Positions 5,235-6,842 of a stretch of 6,842 nucleotides of DNA are shown piece after piece. The DNA lies in contig NZ_JABBDR010000136.1 in the NCBI RefSeq assembly GCF_018854495.1, positions 1-6,842 on the forward strand. The letters are read 5' to 3'. Positions within the stretch are counted from its first letter, which is position 1; each line of letters begins with the position of its first letter. Below the pieces are notes generated by a model, which did no database searches, was not told where the DNA came from, and saw only the letters and a program-made list of their open reading frames with translations. This stretch comes from Acidithiobacillus ferruginosus. GTDB lineage: Bacteria; Pseudomonadota; Gammaproteobacteria; Acidithiobacillales; Acidithiobacillaceae. Position numbers and translations under genes: made by a program.

Positions 5235-5615
5235 TTACCCCATGAGAAAGTCGTGCAGGGTATTACTCGCACCCCGCATTGCGCCGGAAAGATCCGCCAG
5301 ATCGGCGACCAGGCTTTCCAGCCAAACGGACAGCGGCAGGTCCTCATGCTTAAGGACGACCCCACGCACCGTTTTTGCGCGCACCGTGCTGACGTGTACG
5401 CCGTTCTGCTTCAGGAAATAGTCGTTGTTGTCCGTATGAATCGTGATGGCTTCGATGTGGCTGGTTTTGGCAAAAAGTCCGTCCCTCTTGCGCTCCACTT
5501 CGACAAACCCCGGCATATCGCCTTCAAGACGCGACGCCAGCCCTTCCACAAAAGCCTTCATATCGGTTTGTGCCCGCCTGATCCAGGCAGTATTTTGCTC
5601 GAAATCCGTGCTCAT
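5235..5615 (-). CDS. conserved-type small protein of unknown function, first gene of DUF74/PspA cluster, 126 aa
   Basis: I chose ATG 5615-5613 because GGGAGG lies seven bases upstream; an upstream in-frame ATG at 5660 has no comparable site and would add 15 unlikely residues. The 126-aa product has an N-terminal helix (about 3-31, NTAWIRRAQTDMKAFVEGLASRL), a beta-rich middle (37-93: FVEVERKRDGLFAKTSHIEAITIH, then YFLKQNG, STVRAKTVRGVVL), an ELP-like turn (EDLPLSVWLESL, 91-102) and a C-terminal helix ending in TLHDFLMG. There are no Cys residues, signal peptide or membrane segment. I recall similar proteins (DGLFxxxSH, RAKxVRGVVL, LPLxxWLxxL) next to tandem DUF74 genes in other bacteria, but know no named function. 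Being first in the cluster and 15 nt from the next gene, it is probably co-expressed with it and may be a partner or regulator. Confidence 0.82.
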   Translation of the reverse strand: MSTDFEQNTAWIRRAQTDMKAFVEGLASRLEGDMPGFVEVERKRDGLFAKTSHIEAITIHTDNNDYFLKQNGVHVSTVRAKTVRGVVLKHEDLPLSVWLESLVADLADLSGAMRGASNTLHDFLMG

Positions 5616-5698
5616 ACAGGGCCTCCCACCCTCAATTGCCGAAAATATACGGGCATACAATGACTCGCTAGCGGATGAAAATCCTTTTCACCACCCGT

Positions 5699-5728
5699 TT
5701 TGAGACCCCGCATGCCAACTATAGTTCG
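5699..5728 (-). promoter_or_regulatory. weak sigmaE/ECF-like promoter candidate for the DUF74/PspA cluster
   Basis: The 123-nt gap after the ABC gene should hold the cluster promoter. On the minus strand CGAACTA (5728-5722, five of seven to GGAACTT) is followed after 16 bp by TCTCAAA (5705-5699), resembling sigmaE-type envelope-stress promoters. A competing sigma70-type -10 TATATT (5649-5644) lies nearer the gene but lacks a recognisable -35. Neither is strong; this is a hypothesis. Confidence 0.2.
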
Positions 5729-5738
5729 CCACTCCCGC

Positions 5739-6842
5739 TCACGCGCGAATTTTTAATACTTCGGCACCTTCGCCATGGCCCTCGTCATGCAAGCGTTGCA
5801 ACTGCGCGAACTGACGATAAACCGGACAGGACTCCAGAAGCTCCTGGTGACTCCCCACCGCGATCAGTCTGCCCTTATCCAGCACCGCAATGCGCGATGC
5901 GTGGATGACCGTCGCCAGCCGGTGGGCGGCAACGAGGGTGGTACGTTGTGCGATGAGATTACCCAGCGCTTCCTGAATGATGCGCTCGTTTTCCGCGTCC
6001 AGGGCGCTCGTTGCCTCATCCAGGATCAGTACGCGCGGATTGCGCAGTATGGCCCGGGCAATGGCGACACGCTGGCGTTGCCCGCCCGAAAGCGTAACGC
6101 CCTTCTCTCCCACATGGGTCTGCAGCCGACGCTCCAGGCGATCGGAAAATTCATCCACCCGTGCGGCATGCACCGCCTCGTGAAGTTCAGCCTCGCTTGC
6201 GCCGGGACGGGCCATCATGATGTTTTCCGCAATGCTCATGGAAAAAATCACGGGATGCTGGGGCACCACCGCCAGTTGTTGACGCAGGGAGCGGAGCGGC
6301 AAGGTGTTGATATCGACCTCATCCAGAAAAATGCGGCCCTGATCCGGCTGGTAGTGGCGCAGCAGCAAAGAAAATACTGTGCTCTTTCCTGCTCCGGAAG
6401 CCCCCACAAAAGCCACCGTTTCGCCTGCGGCGATATCTATGGAGATATTCTCAATCGCATGAGAATCGCTGCGTGAGGGGTAACTGAACGAGACGTTATC
6501 CAGATGCAGGCCGGCGGCCCGTATTGCTCGCTGCGCCGGCAATCCACCGTTTACGTGGGTCGGCTCTGAATCCTGTGCGGAGGAGATGGCACCCATCTCC
6601 GGCGTTTCGTCCAGCAAGGCCAGCAGCCGCTCCGTTGCGCCGGCCAATCGCGCCATACTGCCCCACAGTTCGCCGAGGGAGGCCAGGGAAGTCGCCGCCA
6701 TCAGCGCATAGAGCAGAAAAGCCACAAGCACGCCGATCCCCACCTGATGGCGCAACACGGCCAGCCCACCCCAGTAGAGCATGACACTGAGCACCAGAAA
6801 TACCAGCCCGCCGGTCAGAAAGGTGGACCACGACTGCACCAC
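5739..6842 (-). CDS. ABC exporter, fused permease/ATPase (MsbA/ABCB type), C-terminal part
   Basis: The visible 367 residues are the end of a half-transporter; the frame is open at the window edge and the true start lies outside. Residues 8-57 contain the last two hydrophobic transmembrane stretches (GGLVFLVLSVMLYWGGLAVL and VGIGVLVAFLLYALMAATSL), followed by the coupling region LAGATERLLALLDETPEM. The nucleotide-binding domain (about 108-345) is complete: A-loop Tyr 121 in FSYPSR, Walker A GASGAGKS 147-154, Q-loop Gln 195, signature LSGGQ 251-255, Walker B VLILDE 271-276 with D-loop SALD, and switch His 307. All catalytic residues are intact. The family exports lipids, lipid A core, drugs or peptides; a substrate cannot be read from this portion. 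It ends 123 nt before the DUF74/PspA cluster and is on the same strand, so read-through is possible but an operon is not shown. Confidence 0.97.
   Translation of the reverse strand: MVQSWSTFLTGGLVFLVLSVMLYWGGLAVLRHQVGIGVLVAFLLYALMAATSLASLGELWGSMARLAGATERLLALLDETPEMGAISSAQDSEPTHVNGGLPAQRAIRAAGLHLDNVSFSYPSRSDSHAIENISIDIAAGETVAFVGASGAGKSTVFSLLLRHYQPDQGRIFLDEVDINTLPLRSLRQQLAVVPQHPVIFSMSIAENIMMARPGASEAELHEAVHAARVDEFSDRLERRLQTHVGEKGVTLSGGQRQRVAIARAILRNPRVLILDEATSALDAENERIIQEALGNLIAQRTTLVAAHRLATVIHASRIAVLDKGRLIAVGSHQELLESCPVYRQFAQLQRLHDEGHGEGAEVLKIRA

Noticed and set aside
5678..5697. Hairpin GGTGAAAAGGATTTTCATCC as terminator of the ABC exporter gene
   Set aside because: The stem needs a bulge, has a three-base loop and is A/T-rich, and no T-run follows it.
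5711..5718. Sigma54-type -24 box (TTGGCATG on the minus strand) as a psp-like promoter
   Set aside because: The -24 half is reasonable, but the required GC dinucleotide at -12 is absent at the correct spacing, and no PspF-type activator gene is visible.

Overview
The window looks like chromosomal DNA of a moderately GC-rich proteobacterium. Supporting signs are an FMN-riboswitch-controlled ribB, an encoded-CCA tRNA-Arg(ACG) with a sigma70 promoter and intrinsic terminator, and a PspA homologue. An acidophilic or sulfur/iron-oxidising lineage such as Acidithiobacillus is possible, but this is only an impression from protein style. Every intact gene reads on the minus strand, so the transcriptional order runs from high to low coordinates.

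From the right: (1) 5739-6842 is the C-terminal part of an MsbA/ABCB-type exporter whose gene continues beyond the window. (2) 5615-2647 is a tight four-gene cluster: a 126-aa protein of unknown function, a 325-aa protein with two YbjQ/DUF74-like domains, a 274-aa protein with two more such domains (4-nt ATGA overlap with the previous gene), and a PspA/IM30 protein. This is the most interesting part: four DUF74-like domains in two adjacent tandem proteins, coupled to the membrane-stress protein PspA. (3) 2456-2619 is a complete tRNA-Arg(ACG) unit with promoter, gene and terminator. (4) About 1637-2381 is a scarred region next to the tRNA 3' end. It holds an IstB (IS21 helper ATPase) fragment on the plus strand, IS-end-like repeats, the N-terminal stub of a different transposase, the C-terminal half of a cupin-like gene fused directly to that stub, and a 59-aa ORF. 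(5) 934-1593 is a PaiB-family FMN-binding protein. (6) 683-825 is a textbook FMN (RFN) riboswitch with its own upstream promoter, controlling ribB (580 to the window start), which makes the 4-carbon precursor of riboflavin.

Functionally there are three blocks: an envelope block (exporter plus the DUF74/PspA module), a small tRNA unit with an adjoining mobile-element graveyard, and a flavin block (flavin-binding PaiB homologue next to flavin-sensing riboflavin biosynthesis). Family assignments are made by recognising sequence motifs, not by database search.
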